Positions 53,461 to 60,935 of a DNA stretch of 64,000 nt are shown here, one piece after another. The notes under the pieces are model-generated. The model was not told the origin of the DNA, ran no database searches, and saw only the letters and a program-made list of their open reading frames with translations. A program made the position numbers and the translations under genes. Position 1 is the stretch's first letter. Each line of letters starts with the position of its first letter. Source of the stretch: Streptomyces umbrinus (GTDB lineage: Bacteria; Actinomycetota; Actinomycetes; Streptomycetales; Streptomycetaceae); contig NZ_JAUSZI010000002.1 in assembly GCF_030817415.1 (NCBI RefSeq), forward strand, positions 7,812,001 to 7,876,000. The letters run 5' to 3'.

Positions 53461-53915
53461 GCGAGGGCTGGGACGAGGGGACGGCCGGCGTACTGCGGCT
53501 GCCGTCCGGGCGGTTGGTCCGGGGCCGGGGGCTGCGGCACGGGCTCGACCCCTCGGCGGTCCCGCCGACGTACGGCCTCTATCTCCTCGGCAAACAGCCG
53601 CCCGAAGTCCCTTGGGACACACGGTGGTTGAAGTGGCCGGACTTCTGGCTGCCCAGGGACAGGGCGGACGCGCGGAAGGTCCTCACGGCGACCTGGGGGC
53701 GGGCCGCGGATTCCGGCGAGCGTGTCGAGGTCGCCTGCGGGGGCGGTCGCGGACGGACCGGCACGGCACTGGCCTGCCTCGCCGTCCTGGACGGCGTACC
53801 GCCCGAGGAGGCCGTGGAGTTCGTACGACGGAACTACGACCGCCACGCCGTGGAGACGCCGTGGCAGCGGACATACGTACGTCGGTTCGAGGAGGGAGCG
53901 GGGCCCGGTTCATGA
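53457..53915 (+). CDS. Protein tyrosine phosphatase-like protein
   Basis: 152 aa, ATG 53457 overlapping the GntR stop. The signature ACGGGRGRTGTAL is CX5R(T/S), and the upstream KWPDFWLPRDR supplies a WPD loop with the general acid, so the dual-specificity/tyrosine phosphatase chemistry looks complete. The usual His before the Cys is Ala. The protein is short, cytosolic and a single domain. Its coupling to the sialic-acid-locus regulator is unexplained; it may act on a phosphorylated protein or sugar phosphate. Confidence 0.85.
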   Translation: MSEGWDEGTAGVLRLPSGRLVRGRGLRHGLDPSAVPPTYGLYLLGKQPPEVPWDTRWLKWPDFWLPRDRADARKVLTATWGRAADSGERVEVACGGGRGRTGTALACLAVLDGVPPEEAVEFVRRNYDRHAVETPWQRTYVRRFEEGAGPGS

Positions 53916-54060
53916 CGGGAACGGTCCCCGCCGCTTTGGGGGTGGGGCGGGGGCGTAGAAGTGGTTTGCCACTTCCGGCGGTGGGCGCTCATCCCTTGGT
54001 CGGGGTGCCGTAGACCATCGGCCGACAGCCGGAAGTGCCCCGGTTCAACAGACTGGCGGC

Positions 54061-55257
54061 ATGGAGAACACGGGGAACGACAAGGCCGAGAGCGCAGGGA
54101 TCAGCAGGGCGCGGTTCATGGGGGCAGCGGCGGTCATGGGGGTCGGAGCGGCGGTGGGACTGCCGGCCGCCGGGGCGTCGGCCTCGACGCGCCCGTCCCG
54201 GTCGCCCTCTCCGTCGCCGCGAGCCGCCGCCGGTGGGCCGCGCGGGCTCACGCACCGAGGCGTCGTCTACACCGTCGGGGCCGGGGAGACCCCGGGGACG
54301 GCGTGGAGCGGGCGGAGGATGCGCGGCGACATCCGGGTGATCGCGGACGACCTGCACGCCGACACCGTCGAGGTCACCGGGGACGGGGTCGAGCGGCTGA
54401 ACGCCACGGCGAGCGAGGCCGCCGAGCGCGGGCTGCACGTCTGGCTGCAGCCGACGCTGGGGGACGTGCCGGAGCGGGAGATCCTGGAGCACCTGGCGGA
54501 GGCGGGCAGGCACGGGGAGCGACTGCGGAAGCAGGGCGCCCGCGTCACCCTCGCCGTGGGGTGCGAGTTCTGGCTGTTCGTGCCGGGGATCGTGCCGGGG
54601 GCCGACGTCTTCGAGCGGATCGACAACCTGGAGAAGGGCAACTTCGATCTGGCGAAGGTGCAGAAGCGGCTGGCCGCGTTCACCGCGAAGGCGGCGGCGG
54701 CCGGACGGTCCGTCTTCCGCGGCAGGCTCAGTTACGCCGCCATGCAGGACCCGACGTTCGAGAACGTCGACTGGAACCTCTTCGACATCGTGGGCATCGA
54801 CTACTACTCGTACTTCCCGCAACGAGCCGACTACGTCCGTGAGTTGAGGAAGTTCCAGCGCTGGGGCAAGCCGCTCGCCATCACCGAGTTCGGCACCTGT
54901 ACGTTCGTCGGCGCCCCGGAACAGGGCGGAATGGGCTGGAGCATCGTCGACTACGGCAAGACACCACCGGAGATCAAGGGGAACGTGGTGCGCAGTGAAC
55001 GCGTTCAGGCCGCGTACCTCACCGATCTCCTCGACGTCTTCGAGTCGATGAACCTGCATGCGGCGATGGCGTTCGAGTTCGTCACCGCCGACGCTCCGCA
55101 TCGCCCCGACAAGCCGCTCTACGACCTCGACATGGCCTCGTACGCCATCGTCAAGCCCATCAAGGACCGCCCCGACGACCCCGAATCCGGCTGGCACTGG
55201 GAGCCCAAGGAGTCATTCCACGCGGTGGCCCGGCACTACGGCCGGGCGGGCTGCTGA
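54061..55257 (+). CDS. Tat-exported TIM-barrel protein, glycoside-hydrolase-like
   Basis: 398 aa from ATG 54061. The N-terminus ISRARFMGAAAVMGVGAAVG, followed by an AXA-type cleavage region and a Ser/Pro/Arg linker, fits a Tat or Sec leader. The mature part alternates strands and helices like a (beta/alpha)8 barrel, with VGCEFWLF and LAITEFGTCTF as possible acid/base and nucleophile Glu in clan GH-A style, and DIVGIDYYSYFP between. Homologues in Streptomyces are often labelled 'abortive phage infection protein', which nothing in this sequence supports. The substrate is unknown. It stands alone. Confidence 0.7.
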   Translation: MENTGNDKAESAGISRARFMGAAAVMGVGAAVGLPAAGASASTRPSRSPSPSPRAAAGGPRGLTHRGVVYTVGAGETPGTAWSGRRMRGDIRVIADDLHADTVEVTGDGVERLNATASEAAERGLHVWLQPTLGDVPEREILEHLAEAGRHGERLRKQGARVTLAVGCEFWLFVPGIVPGADVFERIDNLEKGNFDLAKVQKRLAAFTAKAAAAGRSVFRGRLSYAAMQDPTFENVDWNLFDIVGIDYYSYFPQRADYVRELRKFQRWGKPLAITEFGTCTFVGAPEQGGMGWSIVDYGKTPPEIKGNVVRSERVQAAYLTDLLDVFESMNLHAAMAFEFVTADAPHRPDKPLYDLDMASYAIVKPIKDRPDDPESGWHWEPKESFHAVARHYGRAGC

Positions 55258-55278
55258 GCGGTCCGTGGCCGGTCGGGT

Positions 55279-55347
55279 TCACGGCAGGGTGGCGCGGAAG
55301 TTCACGGGCGGGCGGCGCAGAGGCTCACGGGCGGGTGGCGCGGAAGC
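55279..55347. repeat. Three 23-bp tandem repeats at the end of the methyltransferase gene
   Basis: TCACGG recurs at 55279, 55302 and 55325 with flanking similarity (GGGTGGCGCGGAAG / GGCGGCGCAGAGG). Each unit holds the gene's terminal codons plus TGA on the reverse strand. As 23 is not a multiple of three, the stops fall in three different frames. Confidence 0.85.
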
Positions 55348-55897
55348 GGACGGCACCGGATTCGGGGTGCCGGTCCACCGACACGTCCTCGAAGCCCGCC
55401 TTCGCGAGACGGTCCGGGAGGCCGGTCGGATCCACCGTGTTCATCGTGTCCCGGAAGTGCAGCACCCGGAACCGGAAACTCGGCTGGCTGTCGCACCCGG
55501 CGAAGACACCGCCGGGGCGCAGCACGCGGTGCGCCTCCGCGAAGATCCGGTCCTGCTGGGCGGCCGTCGGCACGTGGTGCAGCATCACGAAGCAGACGAC
55601 GGAGGAGAAGCTCTCGTCCGGCAGTGGCATCGCGGCTCCGTCGGCGTGCAGGATCGTGGCCCGGTCGCCCCACTTCCGCTCCAGCAGGGCGGCCGTGCCC
55701 TCGTCGATCTCGACGGCCGTGACACGGGGGACCTGCTCGATCAGTACGCGCAGATTCGCGCCGTAGCCCGGACCGATCTCCAGTACGTCGTCGCCGAGGG
55801 GTACGTCCGTCAGGGTCCAGGGGAGGATGTGGTCCCTCGTCGTCCGGGCCCACTTCTCGGAGCTGCACAGTCTGCGGTGTGCTCGGTTCATCGGCAT
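55325..55897 (-). CDS. Class I SAM-dependent methyltransferase
   Basis: 190 aa from ATG 55897 (MPMNRAHRR); ATG 55891 is also possible. Methyltransf_11/25 fold with motif I VLEIGPGYGANL, the acidic end of strand 2 TAVEIDEG, HADGAAMPLPDESF and VLRPGG. Small-molecule methyltransferase of unknown substrate. Divergent from the AraC-type regulator, 55 bp apart, which may control it. Confidence 0.9.
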   Translation of the reverse strand: MPMNRAHRRLCSSEKWARTTRDHILPWTLTDVPLGDDVLEIGPGYGANLRVLIEQVPRVTAVEIDEGTAALLERKWGDRATILHADGAAMPLPDESFSSVVCFVMLHHVPTAAQQDRIFAEAHRVLRPGGVFAGCDSQPSFRFRVLHFRDTMNTVDPTGLPDRLAKAGFEDVSVDRHPESGAVRFRATRP

Positions 55898-55952
55898 GAG
55901 GCGACGGTACGAGCGGGGCGGCGGTGTCCGACACGGGCTACGCTGCCGTCCC

Positions 55953-56738
55953 ATGTCGCCAGACGGACAGCCGGACGGACGGCCGGGCGCACAGCCTGTC
56001 GGGCGGTCGGCCGCCACCGCGATCTTCATCGGCCACTTCGCGATGCCGAGGGGCAGCGGGTTCGGCCGGCACTGGCACACGTTCCACCAACTCGCCTGGG
56101 CCGCAAAGGGGTTGCTGCGGGTGACCAGTGAGCGCGGCGCCTGGCTGCTGCCGCCGTCGCTGGCGCTCTGGATCCCCGCCGGGCTGGCCCATACGACGAA
56201 GGCGGAGGGCGACGCCGTCATGCGGACTCCGTACGTGAACCCGGCGGCGTGCCCGGAGATCACCTGGACCGAACCCACGGTGGTGGGCGTGGACCCGCTG
56301 CTCCGGGCACTCGTCGACCACCTCGTACGCACCGATCTCGCCCCGGACGCCCGGTCGCGGGCCGAAGCCGTACTCCTCGACGTACTGCGTCCCGTACCGG
56401 TGACGAGCGTGTCCGTGACCGAACCCCGGGATCCCCGGACGCGGGCGGTGGCCCGGGCGCTCGTCCAACATCCGGACGACGGGCGGGCGTTGGAGGCCTG
56501 GGGCAGGGAGGTCGGCGCGAGCGCCCGTACGCTGGCCCGGCTCTTCGTCGCCGAGACGGGCCTCGCCTTCGGCCAGTGGCGCGAACGCCTGCGCATGCAG
56601 CTCGCGATGCCGCTCCTCGCCGAGGGGCTGACGACGGAGGCGGTGGCCCGGCGGGTGGGATACGCCTCCGCCAGTTCGTTCGTGGCGGCGTTCCGGCGGA
56701 TCGTGGGCGTCACGCCCCGGCAGTACTTCCCGGTCTGA
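55953..56738 (+). CDS. AraC-family regulator with cupin sensor domain
   Basis: 261 aa from ATG 55953. The N-terminal cupin-like AraC_binding region has HWHTFHQLAWAAKGLL and WIPAGLAH. The C-terminal double helix-turn-helix (about 165-255) has LEAWGREVGASARTLARLF and VARRVGYASASSFVAAFRRIVGVTPRQYF, the classic AraC signature. Probably regulates itself and the divergent methyltransferase. Ends 14 bp from the convergent CGNR gene. Confidence 0.93.
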   Translation: MSPDGQPDGRPGAQPVGRSAATAIFIGHFAMPRGSGFGRHWHTFHQLAWAAKGLLRVTSERGAWLLPPSLALWIPAGLAHTTKAEGDAVMRTPYVNPAACPEITWTEPTVVGVDPLLRALVDHLVRTDLAPDARSRAEAVLLDVLRPVPVTSVSVTEPRDPRTRAVARALVQHPDDGRALEAWGREVGASARTLARLFVAETGLAFGQWRERLRMQLAMPLLAEGLTTEAVARRVGYASASSFVAAFRRIVGVTPRQYFPV

Positions 56739-56752
56739 GGCTGAACCACGTA

Positions 56753-57355
56753 CTACGAGTTGCCGGAGCCCGAGCCCGATTCGGTGTCCGTGGCCCTCTG
56801 CCCCCGGCGGTGGGCCGCGACGCGTTCGCGGGTGGCGCAGCGGCGGGAGCAGTAGCGGCGAGCCGGGCCCGGGCCCGAGGTGAGGTAGACGTTCCGGCAG
56901 GCGGGGGAGGCGCAGAGGCCGCCGGGCGGGCGCTGGTGGTCCCAGAGGAGGACGGTCAGCGCCAGACAGGACGAGGTCAGGAACCACTCGTTCCAGGGGG
57001 CGTCGTCGTGGCTGTCGAGGTGGGGGTGCCACGGAGCGCTGCCGCCGTGCGAGGTGAGCCGCAGCGGTCCGGTCTGTTCCGCCAGCAGGCGGTTGAGGGC
57101 TGCCGCGGCGGCGTCGACGTCCTCGGCTGCGAAGACCTCACGGAGGAGGAGAGCGGCCGCACGCATCCGTACGACGTCGTCCGGGGCGAGCTCGACGGGC
57201 TCCGACTCGCCGTACTCCCGCAGTACTTCGGCCACTTGTCTGGGCTGGGGCGCCCGGTCGTCCGCACTGGACAGGGTGTTGATCAGGGCCGCGGTGCGCC
57301 GGGCGTTGGCCAGGACGGAGTGCCGTGTGGACCAGTCGTCGGGGAGGGCTGCCAT
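56753..57355 (-). CDS. CGNR zinc-finger (ABATE domain) regulator
   Basis: 200 aa from ATG 57355; ATG 57373 is also in frame. The N-terminal ABATE helical domain (RHSVLANARRTAALINTLS) is followed by a C-terminal CGNR-type zinc finger LCASPACRNVYL ... RRYCSRRCATRERVAAHR, with four cysteines in place. Family members are thought to be transcription regulators in stress or secondary metabolism. Divergent from an MFS exporter with a perfect palindrome between, suggesting a regulator-pump pair. Confidence 0.88.
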   Translation of the reverse strand: MAALPDDWSTRHSVLANARRTAALINTLSSADDRAPQPRQVAEVLREYGESEPVELAPDDVVRMRAAALLLREVFAAEDVDAAAAALNRLLAEQTGPLRLTSHGGSAPWHPHLDSHDDAPWNEWFLTSSCLALTVLLWDHQRPPGGLCASPACRNVYLTSGPGPARRYCSRRCATRERVAAHRRGQRATDTESGSGSGNS

Positions 57356-57388
57356 GAGCCGAATGTAACGCATATTGCTAAGGTTTGA

Positions 57389-57402
57389 GTTACGTACGTA
57401 AC
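57389..57402. promoter_or_regulatory. Perfect palindrome between the CGNR regulator and MFS gene
   Basis: GTTACGTACGTAAC, 10 bp upstream of the MFS start and about 35 bp from the CGNR start; a further GTAACG half-site lies at 57365-57370. Candidate operator, placed to block transcription of both genes. Confidence 0.6.
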
Positions 57403-57411
57403 GTCATCCCG

Positions 57412-58668
57412 ATGAAGAGGCGTTACGCGATGGGGTCCTTCCTCGCCGGGGCGGCAGCGGCGCGGGCGGGCGACGAGATGTCCGGTCCCGCGCTGTTGCT
57501 GGCGGGCTACGCGGTCGGAGGGTCGGCCACGGAGGCGTCGGCGCTGCTCGCGGGCATCACGGTCTCGGCGGCGGTCGGCGGCCCGTTGCTCGGAGCGCTC
57601 CTCGACAGGTCCCCGAGGCCGGGCCGCCTGCTGGCCCGGGCCCTCGCCCTGTACGGAACGGGCCTGGTGCTGATCCTCCTGAGCCTCGGCCGCCTTCCCC
57701 TCGAACTCACCGTCCTGATCGCCGTGTTCACGGGACTGCTCGGGCCGGCCCTCTCCGGCGGCTGGACCGCCCAACTCCCCAGGGTCGTGCCCCGCGGGCG
57801 CATGCCCCGCGCGAACGCGCTCGACGCGATGACGTTCAGCCTGGCGAGCCTGGTCGGCCCGGCACTCGCCGGAGGGCTCGCACACCTCCTCGGAGCACCG
57901 GCCGCCGTGGTGGCGTCGGCGGCGCTGATCGCCTGCGCCCTGCCTGCGGCGTGGACCCTGCCGACGGGCCGCGGCCGGGACCAGGATCGAGACCGGGGCC
58001 GGGACGGCTACCGCGACCGGGACTGCGACCGGGGCAAGACCCAACCGGCCGCATCCCTGACCGCCGACCTGGCCGCCGGAATCCGCGCCATCACCCGCAC
58101 CCGACCGCTGGCCCGGGCCACTCTCGCCTCGGTCATCTCCTGCACGGGCCTGGGCATGCTGATCACCTGCACCCCGCTGCTCGGTGAGCGGGCCTTCGGC
58201 TCGGCCGCCGAGGGCACGCTGCTCCTGACCTGCACGGCGGTCTCGGCCCTCGCCGCCAACGCCGTACGCGCACGCCGTCCCCGCGCCATCGCGCCGGACA
58301 CGATCATCTGGGGCAGCACGCTGCTCCTGGCGGCCGCGCTCGTACTGTCCGCGACGGGCCACCCGGTGCTGGTCATCGCAGCGGCGCTGACGGCGGGCGT
58401 GGGTGAAGGCCCGCAACTCGCCGCGTTGTTGGCGATCCGGCACCGGGAGTCACCGGAACGCCTCCGCAGCCAGGTCTTCATGACAGGCGCGAGCCTCAAG
58501 ATCACCGGCTTCGCCCTCGGCGCGGCCGTCGCCGGCCCGCTCGCGACGCACTCACTGCCGACCGCACTCCTGACGGCCGCGGGGGTTCAGCTCGTAGCGG
58601 GCCTGAGCTGCGTTGTGTCAACAGGTTCGTATGAGCATGACAGCGACGGTGGAAGCCCGGGAACATGA
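57412..58668 (+). CDS. MFS transporter (DHA1/Bcr-like efflux)
   Basis: 418 aa from ATG 57412. About twelve transmembrane helices (LLLAGYAVGGSATEASALLAG onward, LALYGTGLVLILLSL, LLTAAGVQLVAGLSC). The central cytosolic loop between the halves is unusual: it holds an Arg/Asp-repeat segment (RDQDRDRGRDGYRDRDCD at about 184-201). No family-defining substrate motif is seen; an exporter is likely. Divergently paired with the CGNR regulator. Confidence 0.88.
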   Translation: MKRRYAMGSFLAGAAAARAGDEMSGPALLLAGYAVGGSATEASALLAGITVSAAVGGPLLGALLDRSPRPGRLLARALALYGTGLVLILLSLGRLPLELTVLIAVFTGLLGPALSGGWTAQLPRVVPRGRMPRANALDAMTFSLASLVGPALAGGLAHLLGAPAAVVASAALIACALPAAWTLPTGRGRDQDRDRGRDGYRDRDCDRGKTQPAASLTADLAAGIRAITRTRPLARATLASVISCTGLGMLITCTPLLGERAFGSAAEGTLLLTCTAVSALAANAVRARRPRAIAPDTIIWGSTLLLAAALVLSATGHPVLVIAAALTAGVGEGPQLAALLAIRHRESPERLRSQVFMTGASLKITGFALGAAVAGPLATHSLPTALLTAAGVQLVAGLSCVVSTGSYEHDSDGGSPGT

Positions 58669-58705
58669 GTCTGTGCCAGTCGGAAATCCGAGAAGGGGGA
58701 AACAC

Positions 58706-59176
58706 GTGCGGACTTTGACGAGAACGTTAGTCGGCGCCACGGCGGTCGCCGGGATCGTCGTCGGCAGCCTTGCCGGTGCGAGCAGTGGTTTCGCGGCGAC
58801 CGAGGCGGCCACGAAGCCGGCCACGACGCCGGCGGCGAGCGCCGAGGCCGTCAGCCCGCTCGCGGTGGACAACCACGGTCTGTCCACGGGGGAAGCCAGG
58901 AACGTCCAGTGCTGGCTGATGGACGACTGGGGTTACCCCGGCCCCCTCAACGGCCAGTTGGACACCGAAAGTTGGAAGGCGATGCAGCGCTTCCTCCAGG
59001 CGAACTGGGGGTACCCCGGCCCGATCAACGGAATCCCCGGGGTCGGCACCGACAGGGCCTTGCTGCTTTTCCTGACGGCCGACTACGGCTACCCCGGCCC
59101 GATCGACGGAATCTGGGGCCCCCGCGCCACGGTCTCCTTCAAGAAGTTCGCCGCGTGGTGCGCCAGGTCCTGCTGA
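58706..59176 (+). CDS. Secreted protein with three peptidoglycan-binding-like repeats
   Basis: 156 aa from GTG 58706, chosen for AAGGGGG at 58693-58699. Signal peptide at about 1-32 (ASSGFAATE). After an Ala/Thr/Pro linker come three repeats, each opening with WGYPGP(L/I)NG or YGYPGPIDG followed by a helix (ESWKAMQRFLQ, TDRALLLFLT, RATVSFKKFA). This resembles PG_binding_1 half-repeats and small actinobacterial proteins whose repeats bind cell wall. Two C-terminal cysteines (WCARSC) plus one near the start of the repeats may form a disulphide. Extracellular, no enzyme domain. Confidence 0.82.
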   Translation: MRTLTRTLVGATAVAGIVVGSLAGASSGFAATEAATKPATTPAASAEAVSPLAVDNHGLSTGEARNVQCWLMDDWGYPGPLNGQLDTESWKAMQRFLQANWGYPGPINGIPGVGTDRALLLFLTADYGYPGPIDGIWGPRATVSFKKFAAWCARSC

Positions 59177-59240
59177 GCCAGCAGGTGCGGGCAGTGGGGG
59201 TGATCCCCGACTGCCCGCGCTTCGTCTGTCGGCCGCCCCG

Positions 59241-59531
59241 TCAACCGGCGCAGCGCCGCGTCACTTCTCCGACGAACGCGCGCCACGCGTGCGCGGACAC
59301 CAACAGGACGGGACCGTCAGGGGACTTGCTGTCCCGGACGGGCACGACGCCGGGGACTCCGTCGGCGACTTCGAGGCACGCCTCGCCGCCGTCGCCGCCG
59401 CTGTAGGTGCTCTTGCGCCAGCGGGCGGCGCCTATGAAGTCGTAGGCGACCTCGACGCAGGACTCGCCTCCGCTGCCGCCGCTGTAGGTGCTCTTGCGCC
59501 ACCTGGCATTACTCAGGTCGTACTCGCGCAT
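59241..59531 (-). CDS. DUF397 protein with internally duplicated motif
   Basis: 96 aa from ATG 59531. The DUF397 signature RWRKSTYSGG.GGE.C.EVA appears twice (residues about 11-29 and 36-56), then VPVRDSKSPDGPVLLVSAHAWRAFV. Most DUF397 proteins are about 60-80 aa with one copy, so the extra N-terminal unit is a duplication. Partner of the WhiJ-like regulator whose gene overlaps its start; such pairs act in Streptomyces development. Confidence 0.92.
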   Translation of the reverse strand: MREYDLSNARWRKSTYSGGSGGESCVEVAYDFIGAARWRKSTYSGGDGGEACLEVADGVPGVVPVRDSKSPDGPVLLVSAHAWRAFVGEVTRRCAG

Positions 59532-59559
59532 CGTCTGTGGTCCTCCGCCGCCGATTCGA

Positions 59560-60345
59560 TCAGGGCCTGGGACGCCTCCGGCGACAACGCGGCGGCCCTG
59601 AGCAGATCGTAATCCGCCTGGTCCGCTTCACTACTGCTGGATCGTCCAGCAGATTCCCTGAAAGCACGCCCTCTGTATAGACAGTTGGCGGGGCGTCCTC
59701 GAACTCCATGAGCGTCATCATCTTGCCCATCTGGGGGTGCGCCCCGACGGAGAACGGAAGCACCTGCACGAGTGCCTTGCGGTCGCGGACCACCGCCGCG
59801 ATGTGGTCCAGTTGCAGAGCCATCGCTGCGGGGCCACCGACCGGGACCCGCAGTACCGTCTCGTGCAGCACCGCCCAATACACGGGCCGTGTAGCGTCCT
59901 TGAGGAGCAGGGCGCGGTCCATCCGCAGCCTCACCATCTCCTCGATGTACTCGTCGGCGGCCAGCGGGTTGCTCGCCAGATAGATCGCGCGTGCGTACTC
60001 AGCGGTCTGAGGCAGCCCAGGAAGGACCGCTGGAGCGTACTCGCAGATCTCGGTGGCGAGTCGCTCAAGCTCCGCCGCGTGCGCGAAGTACTCCGCGAAC
60101 CGCTCTTCCTTGATGAGCTTTCGCCACAGCCTCTCGAAAAAACCTCCGGTTTGTAGAAGGTCATCGATCCGCTGGGCCACATCCAACTGCGGTCGGCGAA
60201 TTGCCTGTTCGAATTGCCCGATGTAGCCGCCCGACACAAAAACGCGATGACCCAAGTCCACTTGGGTTAACCCGGCCTCCTCGCGGCGCCTCTTCAACTC
60301 CGTTCCGAAGAACTCCCAAGCAGCCTGCCGCGAACCATTGGCCAT
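59560..60345 (-). CDS. WhiJ-like XRE regulator with DUF5753 domain (C-terminal frameshift)
   Basis: ATG 60345. HTH_31 domain (ELKRRREEAGLTQVDLGHRV, GYIGQFEQAIRRPQ) followed by DUF5753 (LPGLPQTAEYARAIY to PPTVYTEGVLSGNLLDDPAVVKRT). After Lys-Arg-Thr (59620-59628) the frame reads RRITICSGPP to a stop at 59560. The expected ending ADYDLLRAAALSPEASQALI is present in the next frame, down to 59513. One missing base near 59617-59622 explains it. The intact form would overlap the DUF397 start by 19 bp. Controls development or its own locus in the WhiJ/AbaA-type systems; here probably functional only if the tail is dispensable or the base is a sequencing error. Confidence 0.88.
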   Translation of the reverse strand: MANGSRQAAWEFFGTELKRRREEAGLTQVDLGHRVFVSGGYIGQFEQAIRRPQLDVAQRIDDLLQTGGFFERLWRKLIKEERFAEYFAHAAELERLATEICEYAPAVLPGLPQTAEYARAIYLASNPLAADEYIEEMVRLRMDRALLLKDATRPVYWAVLHETVLRVPVGGPAAMALQLDHIAAVVRDRKALVQVLPFSVGAHPQMGKMMTLMEFEDAPPTVYTEGVLSGNLLDDPAVVKRTRRITICSGPPRCRRRRPRP

Positions 60346-60472
60346 GGCCAAGCCCCCTTGTACTGCCGTGTACTGCACCGACGTTGCTGAGCGTAGAGGT
60401 CTTCCAAAGTCTAAGCGGCAAGCGTCACCGTGGAGATGAAAAGCGTGAAACCCAATTGGAAAGGGGAACACG

Positions 60473-60700
60473 GTGAAGGCTGACGGGATCGGCCACGGCG
60501 CACAGTACTCGGCGGCGTGTGTCGAACAAGCGGAGGAAACGGTGAAGGAATTGCGCGCGGCACTGGCAACGGCAGGAATTAAGTTGCCGACACTGGGGAT
60601 CGACCCGGCAAGTTTGGCGCGGGAGGCCCCTTGTCCGCTCGTCGAATTGGGGCGGTGTTCCGTCGAGACGGCGGCGCGACTCACGGCGGTGCTGGGATGA
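60473..60700 (+). CDS. Small helical protein of the WhiJ-like cluster
   Basis: 75 aa from GTG 60473 with AAGGGGAAC upstream. Mostly helical (AACVEQAEETVKELRAALATAGIKLPTLG), then PCPLVELGRCSVETAARLTAVLG; no known domain. Divergent from the WhiJ-like gene, and overlapping the next small ORF by four bases (ATGA). Small ORFs in this position are usual in Streptomyces and may be the regulated target or partner. Confidence 0.75.
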   Translation: MKADGIGHGAQYSAACVEQAEETVKELRAALATAGIKLPTLGIDPASLAREAPCPLVELGRCSVETAARLTAVLG

Positions 60701-60900
60701 AGCCGAAGGTCGGGACGTACGTCGTCGACACGAGGACGGGAAGGGTGGGCGTGGTGATGGGGCACGAGGGACCCTACGTACAGCTCAGGCCGTACGGCGG
60801 CGGCAAGGAGTGGGACTGCGCACCGGACACCGTCCGGGGAGCCACCGCGGCGGAACGTCTCAGCGCGGCCACCGCGCGCAGCCGCGGCGAGGTCCCCTGA
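60697..60900 (+). CDS. Small conserved beta-rich protein of the WhiJ-like cluster
   Basis: 67 aa from ATG 60697, overlapping the previous stop. KVGTYVVDTRTGRVGVVMGHEGPYVQLRPYGGGKEWD has an SH3/KOW-like strand pattern (Gly-Val pairs), followed by a short basic helix. Recurs in streptomycetes beside small helical proteins and XRE/DUF397 pairs. Function unknown. Confidence 0.75.
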   Translation: MKPKVGTYVVDTRTGRVGVVMGHEGPYVQLRPYGGGKEWDCAPDTVRGATAAERLSAATARSRGEVP

Positions 60901-60935
60901 AACGCCTGGAGGGGCCTGTCATAGGGTGCTGCGCC

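Noticed and set aside
54061..55257. Phage-defence role ('abortive infection protein')
   Set aside because: The sequence shows an export signal and a GH-like barrel; nothing visible supports abortive infection and no defence genes are nearby.
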